From assembly GCA_020630835.1 (NCBI GenBank), contig JAHDIL010000010.1:1-11693 (forward strand): a DNA stretch of 11,693 nucleotides, read 5' to 3'. The DNA is from Verrucomicrobiota bacterium (lineage in GTDB: Bacteria > Verrucomicrobiota > Verrucomicrobiia > Verrucomicrobiales > DEV007). The notes beneath the pieces are model-generated. The model searched no databases. It was not told the origin of the DNA and worked only from the letters and a program-made list of their open reading frames with translations. A program made the position numbers and the translations under genes. This document shows, piece after piece, positions 10,473 through 11,693 of this stretch (the stretch's first letter is position 1; each line of letters starts with the position of its first letter).

Positions 10473-11693
10473 TTACCGGATTTTTTCGTCAGGCAACTCA
10501 CCCTTGATGCCCTGGTCTATTGGCATCTTATCCTCCCGCCCGTCTAGGCTTTCTTTGATGAGGGTGTCAAGTTCTTGACGCAGTTTGGCGACTAGCTCTT
10601 TGTGATCCGGTATATTGATGAGATTGGTCGTTTCATGCGGATCGTTCGCTAGGTCATATAGCTCGGCCATATGCTTATCCGGCGAACCATCGCCATGTGG
10701 ATAGCGGATATATTTCCAGCGATCGGTGCGCAGGGCCCGGACGTTAGGTGTATACGGAAACTGGACCTCGTAGTTATATTCATAATACCAGCTGGTTCTC
10801 CAATCCGGATCTCCCTTTGTAATCAGTTTTTTCCAAGACTTGCCCTGGGTTTTTGGTAGGGCCTTAGCCTCGCAAATTTCTAGAATTGAGGAGGCGAAAT
10901 CGAGGGTTAGTGTCTGCTCGTCGATCACTTTTGGAAATTTGGGTGAGACCAATTTTGGATATCGCACAACCAAGGGAATCCGCAGCGAAGGGTCGTGACC
11001 AGTCCGCTTGTCGACCATTCCATGCTCTCCGTTGAGTAGGCCGTTATCACTCGTGAAAATAAAGAGCGTGTTATCTAGCTCTCCAATCCGTTCGAGGTAG
11101 GAGTATAGGCGCCCCACCGAGTCATCTACAGAGAGGATAGTGCCCCAGTAAGCGCGGGTCATATTTTCGAAAGCGAGCATGCCTTCCGCTGAAGGGTCGG
11201 GGAAATCTTTTCGCCAATCGAAGAGCGGGCCATAGATGCCATGCCAGGTAGGTAGGCGCTTTTGGATCCATTCGGGTTTGTCCTTGAGTTGGAAAGCTGT
11301 TTCCGGGTAGGGGACGCGGACATTGTCGAATGCTTCCTCATATTTTGGCTCTGGATAATAGAAGCTGTGCGGTGCCTTGTGCCCGAGGAAAAGCATGAAT
11401 GGTTTTTCGGTGCTTTCTTGATCATGTAACCAGTCGAGAGCCAGGTCGGTGACGACAGTTGTGTAGTAACCGGGAATCACCTTGCGATCACCGCTATTAA
11501 TGCGGAACTCCGTATCGAAATATTTTCCTTGGCCGCGGTGAGTGATGAAGTGATCGAAACCCGGGCGTTTGCTATCGTCATCTTCGCCCATGTGCCACTT
11601 CCCGATGTAAGCGGTGGCATATCCCTCACTTTGTAGTTGGCGTGGAAAGGTTGGCAGATCTCGCGGATAGTCAGTGAAATAGATTACCACCCC
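10473..11693 (-). CDS. Sulfatase, C-terminal part (N-terminus beyond right window edge)
   Basis: About 406 residues are visible, and the frame stays open to the window edge, so the GTG at 11690 is not the true start. The part present begins just before the [13 protein letters not shown] segment, whose Lys and His are active-site residues. It continues with [24 protein letters not shown] (metal-binding Asp-Asn and an active-site Lys) and [11 protein letters not shown]. The C-terminal end, with [13 protein letters not shown] and [15 protein letters not shown], matches the sulfatase-associated DUF4976 region (PF16347). The formylglycine CxPxR motif and first Asp pair lie outside the window. The sequence differs clearly from the other two sulfatases and resembles the branch containing N-acetylglucosamine-6-sulfatases and iduronate-type enzymes, though the substrate cannot be assigned. 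It precedes the beta-propeller gene by 69 bases and is probably its operon partner. Confidence 0.93.
   Translation of the reverse strand, partial: GVVIYFTDYPRDLPTFPRQLQSEGYATAYIGKWHMGEDDDSKRPGFDHFITHRGQGKYFDTEFRINSGDRKVIPGYYTTVVTDLALDWLHDQESTEKPFMLFLGHKAPHSFYYPEPKYEEAFDNVRVPYPETAFQLKDKPEWIQKRLPTWHGIYGPLFDWRKDFPDPSAEGMLAFENMTRAYWGTILSVDDSVGRLYSYLERIGELDNTLFIFTSDNGLLNGEHGMVDKRTGHDPSLRIPLVVRYPKLVSPKFPKVIDEQTLTLDFASSILEICEAKALPKTQGKSWKKLITKGDPDWRTSWYYEYNYEVQFPYTPNVRALRTDRWKYIRYPHGDGSPDKHMAELYDLANDPHETTNLINIPDHKELVAKLRQELDTLIKESLDGREDKMPIDQGIKGELPDEKIR

Overview
The window looks like a chromosomal fragment from a PVC-superphylum bacterium, most likely a Verrucomicrobiota member, with Planctomycetota as the alternative. 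The main evidence is an adjacent PSD1-type gene (planctomycete cytochrome C plus DUF1549 plus DUF1553) and DUF1501 gene, a pairing typical of these phyla, together with three secreted sulfatases and a PQQ-type beta-propeller protein. The taxonomic call is an inference from gene families; no rRNA or marker gene is present.

Layout from left to right: (1) bases 1-182, minus strand, the N-terminal end of an exported arylsulfatase that runs off the left edge; (2) a divergent intergenic region of about 310 bases; (3) 495-4813, plus strand, the PSD1 cytochrome-like protein followed by a Tat-exported DUF1501 protein, probably co-transcribed; (4) 4882-6654, minus strand, a complete exported sulfatase convergent with that pair; (5) 7000-8166, plus strand, a class I pyridoxal-phosphate aminotransferase followed by a good intrinsic terminator; (6) 8390-9079, plus strand, a MerC-domain membrane protein with an unusual Cys-containing loop; (7) 9057-10403, minus strand, an exported PQQ-repeat beta-propeller whose 3' end overlaps that of merC-like by 23 bases; (8) 10473 to the right edge, minus strand, a third sulfatase lacking its N-terminus, upstream of and probably co-transcribed with the beta-propeller gene.

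Taken together, most of the window encodes exported proteins that fit degradation of sulfated polysaccharides: three different sulfatases would remove sulfate esters, and the PSD1/DUF1501 pair is commonly found next to sulfatases in such genomes, though its biochemical role is unsettled. The aminotransferase (amino-acid metabolism) and MerC-like gene (possible metal handling) are probably unrelated housekeeping or accessory genes. No glycoside hydrolase, transporter, regulator, sulfatase-maturation enzyme, mobile element, CRISPR array, tRNA or rRNA was recognised. I see no convincing wholly new system. The points most worth checking are the repeat-bearing Cys-rich loop of the MerC-like protein, a beta-rich domain inserted into the PSD1 protein, and the C-terminal module of the complete sulfatase.
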